Source of the DNA: Altibacter sp.
GTDB taxonomy: Bacteria > Bacteroidota > Bacteroidia > Flavobacteriales > Flavobacteriaceae
Direction: 5' to 3'
Length of the DNA: 64,000 nt
Assembly: GCF_019913785.1 (NCBI RefSeq)
Contig: NZ_JAIOHK010000063.1
Coordinates: forward strand, 1 to 64,000
A program made the position numbers and the translations under genes. Shown piece after piece: positions 33,313 to 41,494 of the stretch (within the stretch, counting starts at the first letter, position 1; every line of letters starts with the position of its first letter). The notes below the pieces were generated by a model. That model was not told where the DNA came from. It was given only the letters and a program-made list of their open reading frames with translations, and searched no databases.

Positions 33313-34084
33313 GCGTATAGGGATATTTTAGAAATAGGTTTGTTCCTTCTCCAATTTTTGAATCAATCTTGAAATCTGCTTGTAACAACTCGGCTCGGCT
33401 TTTCATAGTATGCATTCCACTGTTCCCGTGGTGTACACTAGCATCATAGCCTACCCCATCATCTTTTGCCAAAATTTCAAGTGCGTTCTCTTTATAACTT
33501 AAATGTACGAATAAATTATTTGCTTTGGCATGCTTCATCACATTTGAAAAGAATTCCTGAAGTATTCTAAAAATAATAATTTCGTCTTGGCTTTTAATCG
33601 AAACTTCGTCGCCTTCAACTTTAAACGTGGCTACTAGAAAATTTAATCGGTTAAATCGTTCCAATTCTACCTCAAGAGATGCAACGAGGCCATTGGTTTT
33701 AATCACATCTGTATTCAGAATTTTAGACAATGAACGTATTTCGGTAACCGATGCGGTCACTACCTCCTTGGTCTCTATAATCTGTTGATGAAATTTTTCG
33801 GGCGCACTGTTCATAAGCATATTCAGTTGAATATTGGCTACCGAAAGCAATTGCCCTACATTATCATGTAGTTCCCAAGCAATATTCTTTAAGGTTTGTT
33901 CCTGAATCTCAAGCTGGGAATTGGCGAGTTCCTTTTCGAACTTTTTTTCGGCTTCTAGGCGTTCAAATAGATATTTGTTTTTTTTACGTTGAAATGCAAT
34001 AAAAAAGAACACCACAAATAATACCAGTAAAAATATTACAGCAATAAAATAGGCAATTAATAAGACTTCTTCCTTCTGGAGCAT
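33296..34084 (-). CDS. Sensor histidine kinase (HisKA_3 type)
   Basis: 262 aa. One N-terminal membrane segment (about 7-31), then a coiled coil, then the HisKA_3 dimerisation/phosphoacceptor region KNIAWELHDNVGQLLSVANI (His73) and a HATPase with N-box FFSNVMKHAKANNLFV and G-box DDGVGYDASVHHGNSGMHTM. It has almost no extracytoplasmic sensor, so input probably comes from its partner, the 7-TM protein encoded just upstream with a 28-base overlap. The product should phosphorylate the response regulator of the next gene. Confidence 0.92.
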   Translation of the reverse strand: MLQKEEVLLIAYFIAVIFLLVLFVVFFFIAFQRKKNKYLFERLEAEKKFEKELANSQLEIQEQTLKNIAWELHDNVGQLLSVANIQLNMLMNSAPEKFHQQIIETKEVVTASVTEIRSLSKILNTDVIKTNGLVASLEVELERFNRLNFLVATFKVEGDEVSIKSQDEIIIFRILQEFFSNVMKHAKANNLFVHLSYKENALEILAKDDGVGYDASVHHGNSGMHTMKSRAELLQADFKIDSKIGEGTNLFLKYPYTHDKQS

Positions 34085-34797
34085 ACAATGAAACCAACTA
34101 TAAAGGTAACGTACATAAAGATATTAGCGTATAGATATACATCGTTCTTTAGCTTTACAAAATAATCATTTCCTGCACTAAAGTAATTAGAAAATATATC
34201 AATTGGGGTCACACACAAATTATAAAGTAAAACTCCTACTGATATATAAATGGGTAAGAATTGTTTTAGCTGTAATAAGAAGTCGCTTCGGAGCAGTTCA
34301 AAATAAAAGAGAACTACACTAAAAAACAGCAGCAATGTTCCTGTAAGAGTCACATACTGAGAATATCCCACAAAGAAAACTTCAGAAAACAACAAATTGA
34401 TAATTGAAGAAAATATAAAAAAGAAGATTAATACTTTAAGCAGTAATCTCGTTTTTTTAGATTTTATAAAAGACCGAAAATAGTAAACAAAAAAACTAAA
34501 ACTAACAATGAGAAAACAATTGTATAACCAATAGTTTTTACTAAATGGTGTTCCTTCAACAAATGAAAAATATTTGTAGTCCGAAAAATATGCAATAGGA
34601 GCATACGAGCCAATTACTTCAACAAACAGAGTAAGCCATAAAAAAGTTACCAAGTGAACTGAACTTTTTAGGCGTGTCTCTTTTTTTAAATAATAGATTC
34701 CAACAATTGCTGCTAAAAATTCAACCAACAAAATTGGAATAGTATTCCCAATATAATCTATAAATTCCAATCTAGTAAATATTTGGTGGCCATCCAC
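34057..34797 (-). CDS. Seven-transmembrane protein of unknown function in a two-component operon
   Basis: 246 aa with about seven hydrophobic spans (near 15-36, 46-68, 88-108, 118-140, 146-168, 176-200 and 222-240) and short loops. No recognised family motif. It overlaps the small 114-aa protein gene upstream by 26 bases and the histidine kinase gene downstream by 28 bases. The pairing with a kinase that lacks its own sensor suggests that it senses a membrane or extracellular signal and passes it to the kinase. This is inference from context. Confidence 0.75.
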   Translation of the reverse strand: MDGHQIFTRLEFIDYIGNTIPILLVEFLAAIVGIYYLKKETRLKSSVHLVTFLWLTLFVEVIGSYAPIAYFSDYKYFSFVEGTPFSKNYWLYNCFLIVSFSFFVYYFRSFIKSKKTRLLLKVLIFFFIFSSIINLLFSEVFFVGYSQYVTLTGTLLLFFSVVLFYFELLRSDFLLQLKQFLPIYISVGVLLYNLCVTPIDIFSNYFSAGNDYFVKLKNDVYLYANIFMYVTFIVGFIVCSRRKKSY

Positions 34798-35116
34798 CCT
34801 GTCCTTTATTTAATGCTTCAATAGCATAATTATTTGGAGCATTGGCACTTGTCCCATTGGTGGGTGCCAAAAAAACGGTTGCCTTGGTGGATTGTGCATT
34901 GTTATAAGCAGCGAAATAGATTCTTATGCCTTGTTTTGACATCCCAACATGGTTTTCCTTAACATACTTTAAATACGCTTCCAATTCTTCCACGCTAAAT
35001 ATAACATCGCGTACATCGGGAGCCAGATTATTATTGATAAGTGTAGCGCGATTATCCCAATTATTATAAAGGGTTCTTGCCTCAGTTTCAGAAATACAGT
35101 TTGCGGGTTTTGCCAT
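34772..35116 (-). CDS. Small cytoplasmic protein leading the two-component operon
   Basis: 114 aa, no signal peptide, unrecognised. It begins MAKPANCISETEARTLYNNW, has a helical middle (FSVEELEAYLKYVKENHV), a strand IRIYFAAYNNAQSTKATVFL and ends GKGQGGWPPNIY-like (GQGGWPPNIY). One Cys (Cys7). First gene of a four-gene set in which each start lies inside the preceding gene (overlaps of 26, 28 and 17 bases). It may be a ligand, regulator or target of the 7-TM/kinase unit. No function is claimed. Confidence 0.75.
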   Translation of the reverse strand: MAKPANCISETEARTLYNNWDNRATLINNNLAPDVRDVIFSVEELEAYLKYVKENHVGMSKQGIRIYFAAYNNAQSTKATVFLAPTNGTSANAPNNYAIEALNKGQGGWPPNIY

Positions 35117-35278
35117 GATAGATATGTTTTTAAATTATCCTTAAAAATAGCTAAAAGATATGGAAGCCATAAGCAAAATCTTAAAATTAGGAAAAATCCC
35201 ATTTTCTGCTCAGGAAAAAACCTATTGCTTCAAATTGGTTTAATCTGTACCTTAGACAATTACATCTAACCTACTCTT

Positions 35279-37888
35279 ATGCCCGAAAAAAAATCAAGAA
35301 TTTCACGGTTTATTGATGGAGTCAATCATTTAATCCGCTCCTTTAAGAATTTTGTAAAAGCATCGTTTTTAAGCTTAGTGATTATTCTCATCATTTTATT
35401 GTTGTTAACTCAAATGGATCAGGCGTTTACGATGATGGTCGATCTGGTTGAAAATACCAAATTTTCGCTGTTCCTCGCTTTTTTGTTTATAAATGGGCTC
35501 GCTATTGTATTGTCGCACTTTCCAATTTATACGTATTATGCCGCCGATTTAAACAACTCGGGGAACTACACCAATTGGAAAAAGGTGTTTCCATTAACAA
35601 TCTGGCCTTTTAAGCGTTTTCCGGTCTTCGTGTTTACCACCAATAAGGATACGGACTACACCCCGGACAACTGGGCCAATTACCTCAGGTATTCTATTGG
35701 ATTACTTATCCATATTGTATGGATCCATTTTATAATTAGCAGTTTTGCCCCAAACCTTATTTTTGAGAATTTTCCCTTGCTGCCGGTTAAGATCATTATT
35801 TATACGCTACTTATTGTGCCGTTTATATTATATATCATTCAGAAAGAAAAATTTACTTCTCTCACTGCCACAGAGACCAAGGATGGTATTCCTCTCACAG
35901 AGGATCAGAAAAGAGTAAATGGAGCAAAGCTGAATCGGCTATACAAAAAATTAGGTGTCTGGTATTTTGTCATCGCAATAAGCAGTGGTTTGCTGCTTTT
36001 TCTTATGCTTTTTATTGGGAATTTTAGTCCGGGCGGCTTTATTCTTATTTTGTTAACAAGCTACCTATTTGTATTTAACTATGTGTTTTTCAGATTATTA
36101 CGAACCCGTTTATCACAGGTGAGTAGTACATTGCAGCATTCGTTATTGGCGCCTGTGCGGTTCTTCTTCAGAAGGATCCATTTCCTTCAAAAGTCGGAAA
36201 ACTACATCCTCCTTTTTAATGTGCATTTTATTATTTCAATCATACTGCTTGTCTATTCAACCCTTGCGAGTATAAATGGTTGGAGCCTTTCAAACGGAAT
36301 TCCTATCCTATTGGCCTTTTTCTATTTCTATTATTTTATAATCGCCAGTCTTGGCAAATACTTTTTCGTAACCAAAAAAATGAATCTCTTCGGAACGCGA
36401 AAATATCGTATCCTATTTGGAAGTGCTACGGTAATCGTGATCCTACTATTTATAACGAATTGTGCCAATGTCGAAGTTCGCACGCACGAGCTCGATCTGG
36501 TTGAAAATACCAAAACCGAAGTCTTAGAATCACAATTTTTGGATAGCGTTGCAGCAAAGAATGACAATACGCTTTTTTTTATTGCTTCTCACGGTGGCGG
36601 ACTTAAAGCCAATGTATGGACGCTGAATGTGCTCAACCGACTGCAACAACGAACTGAAGGGAAATTGCTCAACCAGACCATCGCCATGTCCGGCGCCTCT
36701 GGAGGTTCACTAGGATTGGCGCTTTATACCGGTTTGTACAAAGAAAATGGAATCGATACGCTTCTCATCAAACAACAAATTGATAAGATCGCCCAGGAAA
36801 ATTATACTTCACTCGATCTTACACTCACTTTTGGACTGGATTCCTATCGTAAAATATGGCCGCTGAGTCAGCGGATTGGGCTTCGGGATAGGCCGTACTA
36901 TGCCATGGTGAAATATCAAAAAAATGTCGAAAACACGAGTGAGAAGACATTGTCCGAAACCTCTTTCAGGGACTATTGGAAGGAGGCCTTCCAAAGCACA
37001 GGCTATTTTCCATCGCTTATCATGAATACTGCCGGGACTACCGGAAGCCGTGGTATTTTGTGGTCGGTAAAGCCCAATAAATTCAATGCTATATTTCCGT
37101 ATTCTAAAAATTTAGCCGATTTGTACGACGACACGAAGACCATCCCCTTCTATCAAGCGGTATCGACAACCAATCGATTCCCCGTGTTTAGTCCGGCGGC
37201 TAAAATCCCGGGCTACGGACATTATATAGATGCTGGCGCTATCGACAATAGCGGATTGCTGGGCTGCTTGGATCTTCACATTTACCTGCTGAATGATTCG
37301 CGTAAAGTGCTGGGAGACAAACAGGTTGCCTATGTGGAAATTATAAATAGTAAATCACTTTATGTAAATTATTTGATAAACAAATTCAAAGAAGAGCAGC
37401 AAATTGATCATATCCTTAAAAATGAAAATGAATCGGATAATATCGTAGTCGACCTTAAAACAGGGTTAAACCTGGATAAGATCCCGGGATATCTTAGTGA
37501 TTATATCACCAACTGGGAAAACACCCAAAATGGAAAAATTCGATATTTTAAGATTTTCATGCCACATAAAGTCTCCTTTGAAGACGTGGAAGCCTTCTTC
37601 GACGGAAAAATTGAAAATGGCGATAATAATGTAGTTAGCGATTTAAAAGCATTCTTAGACAAAAAAAATAATGAGATTCTCAATCTTACAGAAGCCCCCA
37701 ATAAATCGTTCTTCGATCCTTGGGAATTCTACGAGCCTACCCTATCACGTCATTTAAGCAAAAGCAGCCTCAATTATATCGATCATATTTTAAAACATCC
37801 GCTTCTTGATGAACAGTTCTTGGAAATTGAAAAATTGATCAATACCAAGCGCATCGAAAAAAATGAAAATCCCGAAATGGCCTTTTAA
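35279..37888 (+). CDS. Multi-TM membrane protein with patatin-like phospholipase domain
   Basis: 869 aa. The first about 400 residues hold roughly eight to nine membrane spans (starting about 27-46). The C-terminal cytosolic or periplasmic domain (about 430-860) is patatin/cPLA2-like: oxyanion loop ASHGGGLKAN (about 438-441), nucleophile elbow MSGASGGSLG (Ser474) and catalytic Asp in HYIDAGAIDNSG (Asp651). The dyad is intact, so it is probably an active lipid acyl hydrolase tethered to the membrane. It diverges from the two-component operon and is convergent with pxpC (stops overlap by four bases). The substrate is unknown. Confidence 0.82.
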   Translation: MPEKKSRISRFIDGVNHLIRSFKNFVKASFLSLVIILIILLLLTQMDQAFTMMVDLVENTKFSLFLAFLFINGLAIVLSHFPIYTYYAADLNNSGNYTNWKKVFPLTIWPFKRFPVFVFTTNKDTDYTPDNWANYLRYSIGLLIHIVWIHFIISSFAPNLIFENFPLLPVKIIIYTLLIVPFILYIIQKEKFTSLTATETKDGIPLTEDQKRVNGAKLNRLYKKLGVWYFVIAISSGLLLFLMLFIGNFSPGGFILILLTSYLFVFNYVFFRLLRTRLSQVSSTLQHSLLAPVRFFFRRIHFLQKSENYILLFNVHFIISIILLVYSTLASINGWSLSNGIPILLAFFYFYYFIIASLGKYFFVTKKMNLFGTRKYRILFGSATVIVILLFITNCANVEVRTHELDLVENTKTEVLESQFLDSVAAKNDNTLFFIASHGGGLKANVWTLNVLNRLQQRTEGKLLNQTIAMSGASGGSLGLALYTGLYKENGIDTLLIKQQIDKIAQENYTSLDLTLTFGLDSYRKIWPLSQRIGLRDRPYYAMVKYQKNVENTSEKTLSETSFRDYWKEAFQSTGYFPSLIMNTAGTTGSRGILWSVKPNKFNAIFPYSKNLADLYDDTKTIPFYQAVSTTNRFPVFSPAAKIPGYGHYIDAGAIDNSGLLGCLDLHIYLLNDSRKVLGDKQVAYVEIINSKSLYVNYLINKFKEEQQIDHILKNENESDNIVVDLKTGLNLDKIPGYLSDYITNWENTQNGKIRYFKIFMPHKVSFEDVEAFFDGKIENGDNNVVSDLKAFLDKKNNEILNLTEAPNKSFFDPWEFYEPTLSRHLSKSSLNYIDHILKHPLLDEQFLEIEKLINTKRIEKNENPEMAF

Positions 37889-38730
37889 TGAAGTCTAAAA
37901 GTGACCGTTTCACCAGGCCGCTTTTGGGCGATGGTATTAATTCCCGCCTCTAAAAGTTGTAGTATTCTGGCATAGCCTCCTGTGGTTTGCGCGTCGCGCA
38001 TAAGTACAATACATTTCCCGGAAGGTGTTAACTGAACTGTGCCTGGTTGGACCGGCCCCGTTATGATTTCGTTTACTGAAAATGATTCAAAACCACTTAA
38101 CAAACAGGCCATTCGATTGCTTTCCGGCAATAGTTTTCCCCTCGTGCTTAAAAATTGCTGCTGAATGGGTTCCGGCAATAAATAGAATTCCGGTCCTGGA
38201 TAGGCTTCAATGTCTTCAGAAGTGAAATAGGCACGCTTTACCTTCACCGAAGCAGTAGCCGATTTCTGATTGGTCGCAAAGCTAAGTACAGGTAATCGGT
38301 CTCCGGTTTCTAAAGCTTGTTTTTCTGTGATTCCGTAGCAATAACTGAAACTATTCATGACTTTTTTTTCCTGAAATCCTCCGAAAACCGACAAATACGC
38401 TCGTAATCCGTAAGCAGGAAGGCCAAACTTTACCACACTGCCTGCATCTAAATTTATACGTGTATTCAGCGGAACCTCCCTATTGTTTAAGGTAGGAGAA
38501 AATCCGGCACCGGTGATCGCAATTTGTGTCGCCGTGTTAAACCGAAGTACCGGGCCAATAAATGTGATCTCTAAAACAGCTGCATCTATTCTATTTCCCA
38601 GCAAACTATTGGCTAATAGCGCCGAATAGCTGTCCATCGCACCACTTAAAGGTACCCCGTACTTTCTACAACCAAAGCGGCCCATGTCCTGAATGGAGGT
38701 ATACAATCCTCCCGAAACGATCTCAACCAT
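37885..38730 (-). CDS. pxpC: 5-oxoprolinase subunit PxpC (KipA family)
   Basis: 281 aa. Biotin-dependent carboxyltransferase-like fold: IVSGGLYTSIQDMGRFGCRK, PLSGAMDSYSALLANSLLGN, then ITGAGFSPTLNNREVPLN. With PxpA and PxpB it forms the ATP-dependent enzyme that opens 5-oxoproline to glutamate. Last gene of the operon; its start overlaps pxpB by eight bases. Length is slightly short but complete. The stop overlaps the convergent patatin gene. Confidence 0.93.
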   Translation of the reverse strand: MVEIVSGGLYTSIQDMGRFGCRKYGVPLSGAMDSYSALLANSLLGNRIDAAVLEITFIGPVLRFNTATQIAITGAGFSPTLNNREVPLNTRINLDAGSVVKFGLPAYGLRAYLSVFGGFQEKKVMNSFSYCYGITEKQALETGDRLPVLSFATNQKSATASVKVKRAYFTSEDIEAYPGPEFYLLPEPIQQQFLSTRGKLLPESNRMACLLSGFESFSVNEIITGPVQPGTVQLTPSGKCIVLMRDAQTTGGYARILQLLEAGINTIAQKRPGETVTFRLH

Positions 38731-39451
38731 AGATCACCTCCTTTTCTATCGTTATGCTTCCTTTTTCTATATCCGATAACATCTTTTTATATTTCTTTTT
38801 CGAAATAGAAACAAATTGTACGTAATCACCGGCTTGTAAAAATGTGGGAGGACGTTTTTCAACCGAAAAAAAATCGATGGGTGTTCGTCCAATAATATTC
38901 CAACCTCCCGGCGATGCCATTGAATACACCCCTGTCTGCCCTCCTCCAATTCCTACCGACCCCTTTTCCACATAAGGGTTTGGTGTACTTTTTCGTGGCG
39001 TATGTATTTTTGGATCCAGTCCTCCCAAATACGGAAAACCCGGAAGGAAACCCAAAAAGTAAACGGTATAAGTAGGCTGCGTGTGTAGCAAAATCAATTC
39101 TGCAATTGATATTTTATGAAGATGGGCAACTTCGGTCAAGTCTGGTGCATATTCAAGATCATAACACACCGGAATCCTAGCCAGATATTTGGTCTTTGAT
39201 TGCACATTGACTCTACCTCCTATTTCATTTTTTAATCGTTGAATAAATGTGTTGGCTGAAATAGACTCGTGCAAATAGATGGCTAATGATTGATATGCAA
39301 AGACGGTCTCAATTATTTCTTCCGAAAAGCGGGAAGATACATATTTGTCGAATTGCAATACCGCATCGTGCACTTCAGGGGTGATGCTTGCCTCCCAATT
39401 CACTAAGACCGCATGAGCGCCAAATGTACTGTATGTAGGAGCCGCTGTCAT
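38723..39451 (-). CDS. pxpB: 5-oxoprolinase subunit PxpB (KipI family)
   Basis: 242 aa from the ATG at 39451 (MTAAPTYSTFGAHAVLVNWE), which overlaps the pxpA stop as ATGA; the longer frame to 39535 is rejected because it runs 88 bases into pxpA. Family blocks: FLGFLPGFPYLGGLDPKIHT, then RKSTPNPYVEKGSVGIGGGQ and TGVYSMASPGGWNIIGRTP. It partners PxpC in ATP-dependent 5-oxoproline cleavage. Also called KipI in Bacillus, where a homologue inhibits a kinase; here the operon supports the oxoprolinase role. Confidence 0.93.
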   Translation of the reverse strand: MTAAPTYSTFGAHAVLVNWEASITPEVHDAVLQFDKYVSSRFSEEIIETVFAYQSLAIYLHESISANTFIQRLKNEIGGRVNVQSKTKYLARIPVCYDLEYAPDLTEVAHLHKISIAELILLHTQPTYTVYFLGFLPGFPYLGGLDPKIHTPRKSTPNPYVEKGSVGIGGGQTGVYSMASPGGWNIIGRTPIDFFSVEKRPPTFLQAGDYVQFVSISKKKYKKMLSDIEKGSITIEKEVIYG

Positions 39452-40182
39452 GAGACGAGTATTTGGTGTAAGTTTAGTTGCTTCCGAATGTATTTCAGTA
39501 TCTCTACCGAATTTTCGTGATCTCCATGTATGCAAAACGTCGAGGCGATCAGTTCTCTTTTTTCACCCGAAATAGTGGTCACATAGCCTGTATGAATGAT
39601 TTCATACAATTGATTCCAGGCCAATTCAGCAGCATCTATGACTGCATTTTTATCGGTGCGAGGAACCAGTGACAACGCATCGGTATACCTTCGATCAATA
39701 AAAGCCTCATAGACCAATGGCAACAAGTTTTCGGCTTTTTTGGCCAAAATTGAATGGTATGGCACATATAGTTTTGGGCGGATTTTCGTTGCCACAATTG
39801 CTTCCACCACTGCATCGGCTGTTGGTGCGTCTATGGCTGCATAATTATACAAGGCACCGTGTAGTTTTATATGGTGCACAGGAATATCTTCGGTTTCACA
39901 TATTGCAAAAAAATGAAGCAATTGATGAAAAACCGTATCCGTCAATTCACGTTTAGTAAGCGTGATCACCTTTCGCCCAAAGTTATCTCTGTCGGGAAAA
40001 GACGGATGCGCGCCTACTTTTACCTGGTGTTTTTTGGCAAGTAATAATGTTTCTAACATACTTTCCGAATCTCCAAAATGGCCTCCGCAAGCAATACTAC
40101 AAGAAGAGATCAACGGCATGATCTTGGCATCAAGGCCGGCTCCCTCACCCAAATCGGCATTTATGTCAATAGATTTTATCAC
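39448..40182 (-). CDS. pxpA: 5-oxoprolinase subunit PxpA (LamB/YcsF family)
   Basis: 244 aa. Signature SIDINADLGEGAGLDAKIMP at the N-terminus, CSIACGGHFGDSESM, VKVGAHPSFPDRDNFGR and HHIKLHGALYNYAA are all diagnostic of the family. With PxpB/PxpC it hydrolyses 5-oxoproline, a damage product of glutamine and glutamate. The start overlaps the NRAMP-like transporter stop by four bases and the stop overlaps pxpB by four bases, giving a tight four-gene operon. Confidence 0.95.
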   Translation of the reverse strand: MIKSIDINADLGEGAGLDAKIMPLISSCSIACGGHFGDSESMLETLLLAKKHQVKVGAHPSFPDRDNFGRKVITLTKRELTDTVFHQLLHFFAICETEDIPVHHIKLHGALYNYAAIDAPTADAVVEAIVATKIRPKLYVPYHSILAKKAENLLPLVYEAFIDRRYTDALSLVPRTDKNAVIDAAELAWNQLYEIIHTGYVTTISGEKRELIASTFCIHGDHENSVEILKYIRKQLNLHQILVS

Positions 40183-41405
40183 AACGAAAGATTAAAAACC
40201 GACATCAGGCTTTTTAGCCCTAAAACAATGGTAATAAGTATAATCACAATTCCGAGAATATTCTGAAGCATTGAATTCTTATAATTCCCCATCACGGCAT
40301 TTCGATTGACAACCCAAACCAAAAAGCAGGCAATGACAGGTAATAAAATACCGTTGGCAACTTGGGCAAATTTGATAATTTCGATAGGTTTAAAACCGAT
40401 GGACGAAAAAATAATCCCCAAAAGTAAAACCAGTATCCATACCGCTCTAAACTTTTTATCCTTTAACCCTATTTTCCAACCAAAACATTCTCTTACCACA
40501 TAGGCTGCAGCCAAGGGTGCAGTAATTGCCGAAGTGATTCCTGCGGCAAAAAGCCCCAGACTTAAAAAATACCTTGAAAAACGACCGTATAATGGCTCTA
40601 AGCCCTTGGCCAAATCGGTAGCATTGATTACCTCGGTAGATTGAATCGACGCAGCCGAGATGATTATGGCCATAGAAACGAGTCCGCCAAGAATGATAGA
40701 CACATATAAATCGGTTCGAGCCGCTTTCAACTGTGATATGCCACTCCATTTTTCCTTTACCAAGGCTGCATGTAAGAATAAATTATAGGGAACAACCGTA
40801 GTTCCTACAAGTGCAATAATGGTAAGCCAGCCTTCTTCAGGAAATACCGGAATGAACATTCCCTTCAAAATAGCAATACTATTTGGCTGCGTAAGGACTG
40901 CGGTTATCACAAAAGACAGGCTCATTAAAATAACAAGTGCCACCAAGCTCCGTTCTATCACCTTATAATTACCAATAAATAAAAGCGCAAAGGCAATTAA
41001 TCCTATGATTAAACTTAATACATTGAACTCTAGATTGGCAAAGTTAAAAGTCACTTCAGAAAAAAGCGTCTGCAGGCCTAAAACGCCACCGCTAATATTT
41101 CCGGCCTCGTAGGCTGCATTTCCAATTAAGATAGCAGCCAACATCAATAGAATAGCTGCTATTTTAATCATTGGGTGATTGACTTGTTCCTTAACCGTTT
41201 CGGCAAGACCTTTACCGTATACCAACCCAAGCCGTGCTGCCATTTCTTGCAATACAAGGGTTGCTACGATTGAAAGTATCATAGCCCAGAGTAAGGTAAA
41301 GCCGTAGTTTACTCCGGCAATGGTACAAACCGTAACGGTACCCGGACCAATAAAAGCTGCGGCAATGAGTGTACCGGGACCTATGTTATTTAAAACATTT
41401 TTCAA
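40179..41405 (-). CDS. NRAMP-fold transporter lacking the canonical metal-binding motif
   Basis: 408 aa with about eleven membrane spans. Overall NRAMP-like (GPGTLIAAAFIGPGTVTVCT near the N-terminus). The TM1 metal motif DPGN is replaced by GPGT (residues 20-23), and the TM6 motif MPHN is VPYN (about 205-208). Without Asp and Met it is unlikely to move Mn or Fe in the usual way. First gene of the pxpA-pxpB-pxpC operon, as YcsG is beside YcsF in Bacillus, so uptake of 5-oxoproline or a related compound is the best guess. Inference only. Confidence 0.85.
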   Translation of the reverse strand: MKNVLNNIGPGTLIAAAFIGPGTVTVCTIAGVNYGFTLLWAMILSIVATLVLQEMAARLGLVYGKGLAETVKEQVNHPMIKIAAILLMLAAILIGNAAYEAGNISGGVLGLQTLFSEVTFNFANLEFNVLSLIIGLIAFALLFIGNYKVIERSLVALVILMSLSFVITAVLTQPNSIAILKGMFIPVFPEEGWLTIIALVGTTVVPYNLFLHAALVKEKWSGISQLKAARTDLYVSIILGGLVSMAIIISAASIQSTEVINATDLAKGLEPLYGRFSRYFLSLGLFAAGITSAITAPLAAAYVVRECFGWKIGLKDKKFRAVWILVLLLGIIFSSIGFKPIEIIKFAQVANGILLPVIACFLVWVVNRNAVMGNYKNSMLQNILGIVIILITIVLGLKSLMSVFNLSL

Positions 41406-41450
41406 ACTTGGTTAGTTCTTTTCATATTTAGTTAAAGGTATCAAAAAAAA

Positions 41451-41470
41451 GGGACGCCAATTGGCGTCCC
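41451..41470 (-). terminator. Intrinsic terminator of the M16 protease gene
   Basis: Perfect GGGACGCC-AATT-GGCGTCCC hairpin, followed on the minus strand by TTTTTTTTGATACC, 24 bases after the stop at 41495. Confidence 0.9.
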
Positions 41471-41494
41471 TCTTCAGAATATAAAAAAAGTAAT

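Noticed and set aside
34969-35202. Minus-strand frame upstream of the 114-aa protein
   Set aside because: Overlaps the 114-aa gene in another frame, with no family match or start signal.
39452-39535. N-terminal extension of pxpB
   Set aside because: It lies wholly inside pxpA; the ATGA overlap at 39448-39451 gives the natural start.
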